Positions 1 through 8,025 of a stretch of 64,000 bases of DNA are shown here, piece after piece. The notes under the pieces are model-generated. The model saw only the letters and a program-made list of their open reading frames with translations. It ran no database searches and was not told the DNA's origin. The stretch lies in assembly GCA_022844125.1 (NCBI GenBank), contig JALHMI010000007.1, positions 8,896-72,895 on the forward strand. Reading direction: 5' to 3'. How positions within the stretch are numbered: the stretch's first letter is position 1; the number at the start of each line of letters is the position of its first letter. The position numbers and the translations under genes are program-made. This DNA is from Pirellulales bacterium. GTDB lineage: Bacteria > Planctomycetota > Planctomycetia > Pirellulales > PALSA-1355.

Positions 1-2
1 CC

Positions 3-857
3 AGCACCGGCGGCAGCGTGCTGACGATTGGACCGGGAGTGACCGTGCGTGGTGGCGGCCTGGTCGGCAACGGCAACCTGACGCTGATCAATCAGGGGAC
101 GATCCACGCCGACGGTACCTCGACGAATAAAACGCTGAACGTGCAGCCGGCCAGCCTGACCAACAGCGGCACCATGCAAGCCACCGGCGGAGGGTTGCTG
201 AACATCAGTGGCCTGAACCCAAATAGCGGCACAATAAGCTCCGGTGTCGGCAGTGTGGTAACTATCAATGGGACTTTCTCGAACACCGCTGCCGGCACTG
301 TTGTAATCGCGATCGCGGGGACTTTGTCTACTCAGTACGGCCGCTTGGCTATATCCGGCTCAGCCTCGTTAGGCGGGTCGCTTAACCTGAGTAGCGTCGG
401 TGGCTTTGTGCCTTCGATTGGCAACACGTTCCAGGTGCTGGCTTATGGGTCGAGCACGGGGCAATTCGCGACGGTTGACGGGCAAAATATTGGTTATACA
501 GCGTCCTATGGACCGACAGCTCTCAATTTGATCGTCGCAAGCGTTTCCGCGGGGCCGCTATTCGTTCCTGTCGCTGAACCGATCGTGGCCATTGCATCTG
601 ATGACAGTGGGCCTCAAATCGTATCCACGTCAGCTTCGTCAAATCTGTCATTGTCAGTGACCTCGCATTACCTGTCACCGATCGTGTGGGTTTCCAACAG
701 CGCTCTCCGCCAGTCCACGAAAGCAGATGGACTAGCCGTTCCGCCTACAACGGTCTCGTACGGCACCCTGCTAGAAATCGCGCCGCGCCGCGGCGGCAGG
801 TTGAAGTTTCTGCAATCTCTTGACCTTGTATTCAGCCAAATCGGCCGACGGGGGTGA
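3..857 (+). CDS. C-terminal part of a repetitive beta-helix (autotransporter/adhesin-like) surface protein, 5' truncated
   Basis: The frame is open from the first bases of the window, so the gene begins upstream and only its last ~285 codons are visible. The translation is rich in Gly, Ser, Thr and Asn, with short recurring strands such as LTLINQGTIHADG and LTNSGTMQATGGG. This pattern is typical of right-handed beta-helix passenger domains of large secreted or autotransporter-like proteins. A more globular stretch follows (about 190 residues before the stop). The last ~40 residues are basic and end in SQIGRRG, and I see neither a PEP-CTERM motif nor an outer-membrane barrel. Family-level inference: exported, cell-surface protein, substrate unknown. 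The assignment rests on composition and repeat style only. Confidence 0.6.
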   Translation, partial: STGGSVLTIGPGVTVRGGGLVGNGNLTLINQGTIHADGTSTNKTLNVQPASLTNSGTMQATGGGLLNISGLNPNSGTISSGVGSVVTINGTFSNTAAGTVVIAIAGTLSTQYGRLAISGSASLGGSLNLSSVGGFVPSIGNTFQVLAYGSSTGQFATVDGQNIGYTASYGPTALNLIVASVSAGPLFVPVAEPIVAIASDDSGPQIVSTSASSNLSLSVTSHYLSPIVWVSNSALRQSTKADGLAVPPTTVSYGTLLEIAPRRGGRLKFLQSLDLVFSQIGRRG

Positions 858-1043
858 CCAGCATTGATTCTCCCTACCACCAGCTTGAGTATCTCGGTTG
901 GGGTATAACGCGGTCGTAATAGTAATCTGCCTGTTGAGTGCACTCGGACGCGGACATCCTCTTTAATTGAGACCGGCAAACGATAAGACGCATCGTCCGC
1001 TCAACTCTTATCGCTTTACATAAGGTCGGACGTCGAGAATTTG

Positions 1044-1061
1044 TGGTGGTGGTGGTGGTGG
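1044..1061 (+). repeat. (TGG)6 trinucleotide repeat
   Basis: Six uninterrupted TGG units lie in non-coding DNA between the truncated surface protein and the glycosyltransferase. It is a simple-sequence tract of the kind that can vary in length by slippage. No gene start is close enough for it to act as an obvious phase switch. Confidence 0.85.
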
Positions 1062-1100
1062 CCCTGCATTTTTTGTAAATTCGGCGACAACTTCCACGAG

Positions 1101-1144
1101 GGGTCCGGGACCCGCGCGGGGGCCCGGGGGCCTGGGAAGGACCC
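1101..1144. repeat. GC-rich inverted repeat
   Basis: GGGTCC at 1101-1106 pairs with GGACCC at 1139-1144, and the enclosed GGGACCCGCGCGGGGGCCC-type sequence can fold further. No T-run follows on either strand, so it is not a clear intrinsic terminator. Its role is unknown. Confidence 0.5.
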
Positions 1145-1792
1145 ACCCAAACTCATTTCTTGCCGCATTTGCGCCACCTTTCCACGTCCGCAAGTCTCTA
1201 AATAACAGTCACTTACGGCGAGTTGCGCGCGATCCGCCTTTATTCCATGGAAGTGCCGATGGCGTCGAGACTTAGGGCAGACGCTGTGGCGTTTCGATAC
1301 AGGCCGAAATCGGGCTGAAAACAGGCCCGAAACAGGGCTGAAAAGGCCGCCGAATTGCAGCCAAACGAGCATCGATTGGGCCCCTAGATAGAGCCCTTGA
1401 GGTGACCGCGGCAATCGGCCGCAGGGCCCGTGTGGATGGCATGGGCAGGCGAAGATCATCGCTCGCTTCCCCCAGGATAATCGCGTCGGCGTTGCTCGGC
1501 AGCCGCAACGATGCGGGAGACGGTCGCACGCTCGAGCTCCGTCATATGCTGCCACCCGGGAATCAGCGAAGGGATCGAGAGTGCGCCGGAATCTGCGCCG
1601 CTCTCATGGAAAAAAGCGGTTTCGCCAGCTATACTCGCGTATCGTTCGAATCCTTGCTGGGCAGCTTCCCCTTCGCTGAATTCTTGCGGGAATCAGCGGT
1701 AGACTGGCGGTTATTCCGCACTTTTGTGGCAGCGGACTGCTAGTCGCTTTCGCCGTGCACTTGCACTCGAACGCCCTGTGGCAACGCGTTCT

Positions 1793-2980
1793 ATGGCCAC
1801 CTATCTCTTCGCCTGGGAATTGGGCTACGGCCTGGGCCACCTGGTCAACCTGCGCCCGCTGGCCGCGGGACTGCGAGCTCGCGGGCATCGCGTCGAACTT
1901 GTGTTGCGAAATCTGGCCCAGGCCAGGGCAATCTTTCCGGCGGATGAAGGGCCGTATTGGCAGGCGCCGTACCGCCAGTTTCGGCCCGCATCGGCTGGGC
2001 CGACGTTGAGTTTTGCTCAGATTCTGTTCGAGAACGGGTTCTGCGACGCCCTGGAGCTTGCCTCGCACGGAGATGCCTGGCGCAACATCTTTCGCGCGGT
2101 CGAACCCGATGTGATCGTGTTCGACCATAGTCCGACCGCGCTGCTGGCAGCCCGCGGGATGCGAGCGAAACGCGTTACAGTTGGCACGGGTTTCTTCCTG
2201 CCGGTCGACGAGACTCCGCTTCGCTCGCTGCAACCTTGGCTCAATCCCGATCCTGCGAAGCTGGCCGAGCACGAGCAGGGCGTTTTGGCGATCGCCAACG
2301 GCGCGTTGAAACATTGGAGTCAGCCACCGCTGGATCGTTTGGCGGAGTTGTATCACCCGGCGGATGAACACCTGCTGCTGACCTTTGCGGAACTTGATCA
2401 CTACGGAACGCGCGACGGAGTGCGATATTGGGGCGCCTGGACTGGCGGATTCGGCAAAACGCCGGTTTGGCCGGACGTGGCGGGCAAAAGGATCTACGCC
2501 TATCTCAAGCCGTTTCCGCAACTGAATGCGCTTTTGGAGCTGCTGCGACGTTCGGGCCAACCGACGATTGTCTTCGGCGGTGAGATCGCCGAATCGGTTC
2601 GGCAGCAGTTTGCCGGACCGACGCTGCGGTTTGAACGAGAGCCGCTTGACATCGGGCGTGTTGCCGAGGAATGCGACTGCGCCATTCTGAACGCGAATCA
2701 CGGAACGGCGATCAGTTTCCTGCGAGCCGGAAAGCCATCGCTGCAGATCCCGATTTACGTTGAGCAATCGCTGCTGGCCATGGCCATGCTGAAGCTGGGA
2801 GCCGCGCTTGCGGCGCCACCCGATCGGCCGCAAGAGATCGGCAGGCAGTTGGAGATCCTGCTACAGTCCCCCAACGCGACGCCCGGCGCGGCGTCATTCG
2901 CAGCGCGCTACGCCGACTTCAGCGCCGATCAACAGATCGATCTGGTTCTGAACCGGCTGGAACAGCTTCCTGACCGTTAG
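1793..2980 (+). CDS. GT-B fold glycosyltransferase (UGT/MurG-like)
   Basis: A 395-residue protein. The N-terminus MATYLFAWELGYGLGHLVNL resembles the glycine-rich acceptor-side loop of GT-B enzymes related to UDP-glycosyltransferases and MurG. The C-terminal half has the expected nucleotide-sugar-binding domain, with CDCAILNANHGTAISFLRAG followed by PSLQIPIYVEQ in place of the classical HGG-type donor motif. I chose the ATG at 1793 because the conserved domain begins there; an in-frame ATG at 1724 would only add a basic, unconserved leader. No signal peptide is seen, so action in the cytoplasm is likely. Acceptor and sugar cannot be told. It is a single gene with a hairpin terminator downstream at 3125-3162. 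Confidence 0.75.
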   Translation: MATYLFAWELGYGLGHLVNLRPLAAGLRARGHRVELVLRNLAQARAIFPADEGPYWQAPYRQFRPASAGPTLSFAQILFENGFCDALELASHGDAWRNIFRAVEPDVIVFDHSPTALLAARGMRAKRVTVGTGFFLPVDETPLRSLQPWLNPDPAKLAEHEQGVLAIANGALKHWSQPPLDRLAELYHPADEHLLLTFAELDHYGTRDGVRYWGAWTGGFGKTPVWPDVAGKRIYAYLKPFPQLNALLELLRRSGQPTIVFGGEIAESVRQQFAGPTLRFEREPLDIGRVAEECDCAILNANHGTAISFLRAGKPSLQIPIYVEQSLLAMAMLKLGAALAAPPDRPQEIGRQLEILLQSPNATPGAASFAARYADFSADQQIDLVLNRLEQLPDR

Positions 2981-3124
2981 TTCCCCCCTGAGGCCGGCGT
3001 TGGCTTCTGCCGGCACTTCGGTCTTACCTGGCGCGGATGCGAAGTGTGCCAGCCGTCGCGGAATCGACGCTCTTCCAAGGGGGTGGCTCGAACGACTTGC
3101 GAGAATCATGGGCCAGAAAACGCA

Positions 3125-3162
3125 AAGGCCGCCCTCGTGGCGTTTGCCACGCGGACGGCCTT
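3125..3162. terminator. Bidirectional hairpin terminator between convergent genes
   Basis: AAGGCCG (3125-3131) pairs with CGGCCTT (3156-3162), and an inner CGTGGC/GCCACG stem closes on a GTTT loop. It sits between the converging glycosyltransferase and HU genes. T-rich sequence follows on both strands, more clearly for the minus-strand HU transcript (CCTTTGCGTTTTC). Confidence 0.65.
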
Positions 3163-3226
3163 GTTCTGGCTAGCCAGATTCCCTTCCGGCTGCCTGTGTA
3201 TCGTTGGCTCGAATCGAGAGCGCGGC

Positions 3227-3553
3227 TTAGACCATCTGCTTCAGATTCTTGAGCGCTTGCAGCTTGATCACGTTCCGGGCCGGCTTGGCCTTGAACACGG
3301 TTTCCTGCTTGGTGAACGGGTTGACGCCGGTCCGCTCCGGAATGGCCGCCTTGCGAACGACTTTGACCTTCAACAGGCCGGGGAGCGTGAAGATGCCTGG
3401 GCCGTCGTTGAGCTGCCGACCGACGAGCTCATACAGGGAATCAAACACGGTCGAGATCTGCGCCTTGCTCAGGCCGGTCGTTTCGCTCAGGTGCGCGGCG
3501 ATTTCCGACTTGCTCAGCGGCTTGCGGGTCTTTTCTTGGGTCTTGGTGGTCAT
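3227..3553 (-). CDS. HU/IHF-family DNA-binding protein
   Basis: A 108-residue basic protein with the HU fold: a helical N-terminal half (SKSEIAAHLSETTGLSKAQI), a GPGIFTLPGLLKVKVV strand, and the DNA-binding arm with RTGVNPFTKQE, matching the family RxGxNPxTxE turn. It is somewhat longer than the usual 90 residues because of an N-terminal Lys-rich leader and a longer tail. AAAGGGGG precedes the ATG. Its start lies only 12 bases after the csrA stop, so the two are very probably co-transcribed. It is expected to bend and compact nucleoid DNA as a dimer. Confidence 0.9.
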   Translation of the reverse strand: MTTKTQEKTRKPLSKSEIAAHLSETTGLSKAQISTVFDSLYELVGRQLNDGPGIFTLPGLLKVKVVRKAAIPERTGVNPFTKQETVFKAKPARNVIKLQALKNLKQMV

Positions 3554-3565
3554 GGGGATCCCCCT

Positions 3566-3778
3566 TTAAGAGTTCGGAGAGTTCGAATCAGCCCTGCGAG
3601 CGCCTTCGGTCCCTTCGGCGCGCTTGATCGCGTCGTACACCTCTTGTCGATGTACGGGAACGTCCTTGGGCGCCTCGATACCGAGACGGACTTTGTCGCC
3701 GCGAATATCGACGACCGTAATCACGATGTTGTCGTTGATGATGATGGTCTCGTTTACCTTCCGAGATAAGACGAGCAT
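3566..3778 (-). CDS. csrA: Carbon storage regulator CsrA
   Basis: A 70-residue protein with the canonical start MLVLSRKVNETIIIND and the conserved VRLGIEAPKDVPVHRQEVYDAI segment, including the RNA-contacting N-terminal Leu4/Arg6 and the Arg in VHRQE. CsrA dimers bind GGA motifs in mRNA leaders and alter translation or stability. AGGAGGGG stands 7 bases before the ATG. It is the first gene of a csrA-HU pair. A second, longer CsrA is encoded at 18016-18405, so the organism carries at least two. Confidence 0.95.
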   Translation of the reverse strand: MLVLSRKVNETIIINDNIVITVVDIRGDKVRLGIEAPKDVPVHRQEVYDAIKRAEGTEGARRADSNSPNS

Positions 3779-4227
3779 GTTGGTGCCCCTCCTGTGTTGG
3801 GCTGCCCTGGGTCGTTGGCGACCGGACTGCGAAGCGATTTTCCGTGGTTTGCGTTCGACTGGGTCGAGCGTTGCCCCGAAGCATCACTTGCTTCGCCGGC
3901 GGACGTTCACTGCACTACAAGAAACTAGGTCACACGGCGTGCGCGCCTGGCAACGCGGCAAATTTTGCGAAGATTCGCGCACCGGCAAGGTCGCTGTATA
4001 GCGTTTGTACGATGCCAGCTGCGCGATCGTGCGAATGGAACGGCGCAATACCAGCCGCTGTGGGGGGAGGCTGATGCCAGATCGACCGGCGCGAGAGCAC
4101 GGATTCTGCGGAGTTTTCCAACGCCTCGCGGGGACCCGGCCAAATTCTACGAGAACTGGCCCGGGCGGGCGCTGGGTTCACCGTGCGGTCGGAACCCTGT
4201 CTCGCGTTTGCCACGCGGTGCGAAATG
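3779..4227. other. Intergenic region upstream of csrA
   Basis: About 450 bases between the csrA start and the end of the MaoC gene, both on the minus strand. No frame with coding character is seen. The region must hold the csrA promoter and leader. No strong promoter consensus, hairpin terminator or repeat stood out. Confidence 0.5.
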
Positions 4228-4716
4228 TCACGACCGGCCGCCGGGCAGCGGATCTTCGGTGTACATCCGCGTGATCCATTCCGCCACGATCGACGGTTTG
4301 GGTTCGTTCTCGCACTCGACGGTGATCTTCCAGGTCACTTGAATCCCCGCCAGGATGTCGTCGACCGAGACCACCGCGCTGCGGCCGCGCACCCGCGCGC
4401 CGGCTTTCACCGGACTCACAAACCGCACGCGATTCAGGCCGTAATTCAGGCCCATCAGGCCCCCTTCGACCCGCACCGCGCTGCTGTGAAGCTGCGTGAT
4501 CAGCGACAGCGTCAGGAAACCATGGGCGATGGTCGTGCCGAACGGGCTCTCTTTGGCCGACCGCTCCACGTCGACGTGAATCCACTGGTGGTCGCCCGTG
4601 ATGTCGGCAAACCGGTTGATCATTTCCTGGGTCACATCGACCCAGTCGCTGTGGCCCACTTCCTGGCCGACAAGCAGCTTGAGGTCGTCCGGTCCGTTAA
4701 TCGTTCGCGTACCCAT
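4228..4716 (-). CDS. MaoC-like (R)-specific enoyl-CoA hydratase / dehydratase
   Basis: A 162-residue single hot-dog-fold protein. The hydratase-2 motif is clear: MINRFADITGDHQWIHVD supplies the catalytic Asp/His pair, and TTIAHGFLTLSL carries the usual AHGF segment. Family role: reversible hydration of 2-enoyl-CoA, usually linking fatty acid oxidation to polyester or other lipid synthesis, though many stand-alone MaoC proteins act on unknown acyl-CoAs. It is monocistronic here. A perfect AGACCGGTCT palindrome lies about 120 bases upstream of the start. ATG start; the ribosome-binding site is weak. Confidence 0.85.
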   Translation of the reverse strand: MGTRTINGPDDLKLLVGQEVGHSDWVDVTQEMINRFADITGDHQWIHVDVERSAKESPFGTTIAHGFLTLSLITQLHSSAVRVEGGLMGLNYGLNRVRFVSPVKAGARVRGRSAVVSVDDILAGIQVTWKITVECENEPKPSIVAEWITRMYTEDPLPGGRS

Positions 4717-4837
4717 GGTGCGCTAAAATCTCCCGCAAGAAAACTCAGGTGCTCCCGTGGCTCCATCAGGATGACAGCACAGCCGGCGACGGTCAATTGG
4801 CTCACGACTGTTCCCGCAATCCGCCGTGCTTTCATTA

Positions 4838-4847
4838 AGACCGGTCT
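4838..4847. promoter_or_regulatory. Palindrome AGACCGGTCT, possible TetR-type operator
   Basis: A perfect 10-base palindrome in the context ATTAAGACCGGTCTAACC. It is placed between the MaoC gene (minus strand) and the small gene at 5027 (plus strand). AGACC...GGTCT half-sites are known from some TetR-family operators; assignment to any regulator is inference. Confidence 0.35.
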
Positions 4848-5026
4848 AACCGGCGGCCGATCTTGATATCAGGCGAGTGACATCAGGGGTAGCACGGGGA
4901 TGACCCAGCACATGCGACCCGCAAAATCTTCGTCTTCATCAAATATTCACGGCACGATACACTCACGCATCCCGCAGTGGAGCCTGGCACGGATGGCCGG
5001 GTGAAAGCAACAAGGAGGTTGCGTAT

Positions 5027-5296
5027 ATGACCGTTTTGCCGACAGCCGATCAGATTCGGACGATCGTTCACCGCACGTTCCTCGAGCTCGATATCGACGA
5101 AGATATGCTCGACGACATGGACGAGCGGATCATGCTCGATGAGGGCCGCTACGTGGCACGCAGCTACCGCGTCGACGATTTCCTCGCGATGTGGATGATC
5201 GACGTGGGCCTCGTGCAATTTTACGACGCCGACGGCAACATGCTGCGGACCGTCAACCTGTTCGAAGAGATCGAACCGCAGCGGATGGCGGCCTGA
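5027..5296 (+). CDS. Small acidic protein of unknown function
   Basis: An 89-residue acidic protein beginning MTVLPTADQIRTIVHRTFLE. A strong AAGGAGG lies 8 bases before the ATG. It has a run of acidic residues (LDIDEDMLDDMDER) followed by an aromatic-hydrophobic half (DDFLAMWMIDVGLVQFYDADG). There is no signal peptide and no transmembrane segment. I do not recognise the family. It may be specific to planctomycetes. Its stop is 16 bases from the convergent end of the AlgH-like gene, and it stands alone on its strand. Confidence 0.75.
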   Translation: MTVLPTADQIRTIVHRTFLELDIDEDMLDDMDERIMLDEGRYVARSYRVDDFLAMWMIDVGLVQFYDADGNMLRTVNLFEEIEPQRMAA

Positions 5297-5312
5297 GCGA
5301 GGCTCTTGATCG

Positions 5313-5870
5313 CTAGTTCGCCCGCAGGTCCGGCGGCGCTTGGTCGATTCCCAGCGTCGACCGCCAGGCTGCATCGCTGACGAATCGATTGGCTCGCTTC
5401 CAGAGCTCGTCCTCGTGCCAAAATGCATGCTCGAGTTTGGCGGGCATCACGGACCAGCTGCCGCTGGCGATCTCGTGTTCGAGCTGCCCGGCAGCCCAGC
5501 CGGAGTAGCCGGCGAAGAATTTCACCGGGTTCTGCGCGTCCGGTGACTGCGCGGCGAGCATTTCGAGTTTCTCCTTGCCGCTGGTGAAATACAACCCGGG
5601 CAGCACTTCCAAGTCGAGCAGATCTTCCTGCGTGTGGAGGGCCACGAGCGGTCCCTCGCATGGCCCGCCGAGAAACAGCCCCGCCTGTTGATGGCAGGGC
5701 ACCTCGCTCACCTGGCCCCACACCTGCTGAAAATCGGCGAGCGTACGCCGATTGAGAATCAGCCCCAGCGCGCCGTCATCGTTGTGTTTGACGAGCAGCA
5801 CAACGCTGTGAGTGAAGGGCTCGGCCAGTTCAGGGGCGGCAATCAGCAGGTGGGCTTCGAGGCTCGTCAC
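5313..5870 (-). CDS. YqgE/AlgH family protein (UPF0301)
   Basis: A 185-residue protein opening MTSLEAHLLIAAPELAEP, the typical start of the AlgH/YqgE family. It also has the hallmark LGLILNRR segment, LFLGGPCEGPLVALH and FFAGYSGWAAGQLEHEI. The start codon is GTG. The family is widespread and cytoplasmic; its biochemical role is not settled (historically linked to alginate regulation in Pseudomonas). Length matches the family. No operon partner is evident: the next minus-strand gene upstream starts about 1 kb away. Confidence 0.9.
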   Translation of the reverse strand: MTSLEAHLLIAAPELAEPFTHSVVLLVKHNDDGALGLILNRRTLADFQQVWGQVSEVPCHQQAGLFLGGPCEGPLVALHTQEDLLDLEVLPGLYFTSGKEKLEMLAAQSPDAQNPVKFFAGYSGWAAGQLEHEIASGSWSVMPAKLEHAFWHEDELWKRANRFVSDAAWRSTLGIDQAPPDLRAN

Positions 5871-5949
5871 GGCAGAGTTAGCCAGGGCTACGGAAGTGGC
5901 GCGTCGTGCTTGGCAACTTATCGTACCAACCTCGACCGCAATTCCGCCA

Positions 5950-6954
5950 CTAGGCCGGCGTTTCCAGGGCGGGATCCGGCGTGTGCCGCTGCGTCATCAA
6001 CAGCCACGCCGTCGGCGCGGTCACCAGCAGGATGCCCAGCAACGTCAGTGCGTTAAACTCGTGGCCAAACACGACGACGTCCAGCACCATCGCAAAGCCG
6101 ACCTGCGTGAGGGCCACGACCGAAACCCGCGCCGGGGGCCCTGCGGCAAACGCCTTGGTCAGGAAGAACTGGCCAATCGTGGCGCACAGCCCCACGCCGC
6201 CAAGCATCGACACCGTCACCGCGTCGAAGTGCGATGCGCCCCACGAATCGGCCGGATCGATCACCAGCAGCGCCAAACACGCGATCAACGAGACGCCCGA
6301 AAAGTGCGACACGATCGCCAGCGGATGAACGCCCCGCAGGCGGTGCAAGCCCAGCATGGCAATGGAGGTGCTGAAGGAAGCCACGAGCGCGATGATCGCC
6401 GGCAACGGATCAGCATGCGCAAAATGCGGTTGCGCTACCAGCACGACTCCGACAATGCCGACGAAGATTGCCGCCCAGGCATCTCGGGTAGGGCGCTCGC
6501 CATCCAGCGGCCAACTCAAAAGCGCCACCCAGACCGGGAACATATTCGTGATCGTCAGCACGTCAGATACTGGTAGGTGCAGCAAGGCAAAAAAAGTGCA
6601 CAGCAGGCTGACCGTGCCGGAGATGCTGCGAAGCCAGAGAATGCGCGGCCGGAGGAAGACCAATTGCGCACCAGCCCGCCAGGCGAGCGTTGTCGCGAAC
6701 AGCAGTGCCAGGCCGGCTCTGACAGCAGCCACGATCTCCCAGTCGCAGCGCCCCGCCAACCCGTGCGCCAGCGTGGCCATGCCCGAGAACGCGAGCGATC
6801 CTGAAAGCATCCACAAATAGGGCGAGACGGTCGCGGGCGCGGCGGCAGTGTGAGCCGCGGGAGAAGCGCCACTAGGCGGGGCAGACTCGACGACAGGCGG
6901 GAGGGTGGTCACAAAGTGAATCGTATCGCCTGCTTGCCAACCGCTCCAGGGCAC
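5950..6954 (-). CDS. DMT-superfamily (EamA) transporter
   Basis: A 334-residue protein with about ten hydrophobic segments in two EamA-type halves, beginning after a ~40-residue non-hydrophobic leader. Internal features include LLALLHLPVSDVLTITNMFPVW-like and GQFFLTKAFAAGPPARVSVV regions, characteristic of EamA repeats. The predicted location is the inner membrane, probably exporting a small metabolite; substrate unknown. The annotated start is GTG at 6954 with a weak ribosome-binding site; GTG at 6912 is an alternative. It is divergent from the DapA-family gene, with 134 bases between them. Confidence 0.85.
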   Translation of the reverse strand: MPWSGWQAGDTIHFVTTLPPVVESAPPSGASPAAHTAAAPATVSPYLWMLSGSLAFSGMATLAHGLAGRCDWEIVAAVRAGLALLFATTLAWRAGAQLVFLRPRILWLRSISGTVSLLCTFFALLHLPVSDVLTITNMFPVWVALLSWPLDGERPTRDAWAAIFVGIVGVVLVAQPHFAHADPLPAIIALVASFSTSIAMLGLHRLRGVHPLAIVSHFSGVSLIACLALLVIDPADSWGASHFDAVTVSMLGGVGLCATIGQFFLTKAFAAGPPARVSVVALTQVGFAMVLDVVVFGHEFNALTLLGILLVTAPTAWLLMTQRHTPDPALETPA

Positions 6955-7088
6955 TCACCAAAGTCGCACATTCTCGCAGGGAATTCGGCCATCCGCGCTT
7001 GCCCAGCGGGGCTGGCCAGTACCGCGGGCGGTCGTCATACTCGATTGCTCGGACCATCAAGAAATAGTGCCCGTGAGGTTTCCCTGCC

Positions 7089-8012
7089 GTGAGTTCGCCT
7101 GCCCTGCCCATTCCACTGCGTGGCATCATTCCGCCCATGGTCACCCCGCTCTCGGGACGTGACTCCCTCGACGTCGCCGGCGCCGAGCGGCTGGTCGATC
7201 ACTTGCTCGCGGGCGGGGTCCACGGCATCTTTATCCTGGGGACGACCGGCGAGGCGCCGAGCCTCAGCTATCGTTTGCGCCGCGAGCTGATCTCGCAGGT
7301 CTGCCGCCAGGTTGCCGGCCGCGTACCCGTGCTCGTGGGCGTAACGGACACGTCGTACGCCGAGAGCGTTCAGCTAGCGACGTACTCGGCTGACGCGGGC
7401 GCCCAAGCTGTGGTGCTGTCAGCCCCTTACTACTTTCCCGCCGGCCAGCCCGAGCTGCTCGAATACATCCAGGACATTGCGGTCGACCTGCCGCTGCCGG
7501 TGTTTCTGTACAACATGCCGACGCACACCAAGATCACCTTCGATCCGCAAACCGTGCAGGCGGCCTTGCAGATTCCGAATGTCGTGGGGCTGAAAGACAG
7601 CTCTGCCCAGATGATCTACTTCCACAAGATCCGGGCGATCTGCGCCGAGCGCCCCGATTTCTCGTTGCTCGTCGGGCCGGAAGAGCTGTTAGGCGAGTCG
7701 GTGCTGTTCGGAGCGCACGGCGGCGTCTGTGGCGGGGCGAATCTGTTCCCTAAGCTTTACGTCGATCTTTACGACGCAGCGGTGGCACAGGACATCGAGA
7801 AGGTGTTGGAGCTACACACGCAGGTGATTCGCATCGGCCGCACGATCTACTCGGTCGGCCAGCACGGTTCGGCGTTCATCAAAGGACTGAAGTGCGCCTT
7901 GTCCTGCGTCGGCGTGTGCGACGACTACATGGCCGAGCCGTTCCAGCGTTTCCGCCCCGAGCATCGCGAGCGGATCGAAGGCTACCTGGCCGAGCTGGGG
8001 ACGAAGAACTAA
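7089..8012 (+). CDS. DapA/NAL-family class I aldolase (dihydrodipicolinate synthase-like)
   Basis: A 307-residue TIM-barrel protein with all family landmarks. GTTGE at residues 51-55 binds the keto-acid carboxylate. Tyr141 is in FLYNMP and the Schiff-base Lys169 is in VGLKDSS. The start is GTG with GAGG upstream. The family includes 4-hydroxy-tetrahydrodipicolinate synthase, N-acetylneuraminate lyase and several sugar-acid aldolases. No lysine-pathway neighbour is present, so a catabolic keto-acid aldolase is as likely as DapA itself, and I give no symbol. It converges with the DUF1501 gene, with only 13 bases between the stops. Confidence 0.85.
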   Translation: MSSPALPIPLRGIIPPMVTPLSGRDSLDVAGAERLVDHLLAGGVHGIFILGTTGEAPSLSYRLRRELISQVCRQVAGRVPVLVGVTDTSYAESVQLATYSADAGAQAVVLSAPYYFPAGQPELLEYIQDIAVDLPLPVFLYNMPTHTKITFDPQTVQAALQIPNVVGLKDSSAQMIYFHKIRAICAERPDFSLLVGPEELLGESVLFGAHGGVCGGANLFPKLYVDLYDAAVAQDIEKVLELHTQVIRIGRTIYSVGQHGSAFIKGLKCALSCVGVCDDYMAEPFQRFRPEHRERIEGYLAELGTKN

Positions 8013-8025
8013 CGAGAATCGAGCG

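Larger units (their letters stand above)
858..1792. other. Long intergenic region without a convincing gene
   Basis: No reading frame here has the composition of the neighbouring genes; the short open frames overlap each other on both strands and one would encode a His run from a triplet repeat. Visible structure is a (TGG)6 tract at 1044-1061, a very GC-rich inverted repeat at 1101-1144, and two copies of GGGCTGAAAA about 23 bases apart near 1313-1345. The region must contain the promoter of the downstream glycosyltransferase; a TATACT at 1630-1635 could be a -10 element, but no good -35 accompanies it. Confidence 0.6.

Noticed and set aside
1016-1555. Minus-strand frame encoding a run of six His
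   Set aside because: The His run comes from the (TGG)6 repeat read in reverse; the rest shows no coding character.
1644-1653. GTTCGAATCC, resembling a tRNA T-loop
   Set aside because: The flanking bases do not form the T-stem and no acceptor or anticodon arm can be drawn. No other tRNA was found.
1604-2833. Long open frame on the minus strand opposite the glycosyltransferase
   Set aside because: Low-complexity, Arg/Gln-rich translation without domains; it is the antisense shadow of a well-supported GT-B gene in GC-rich DNA.
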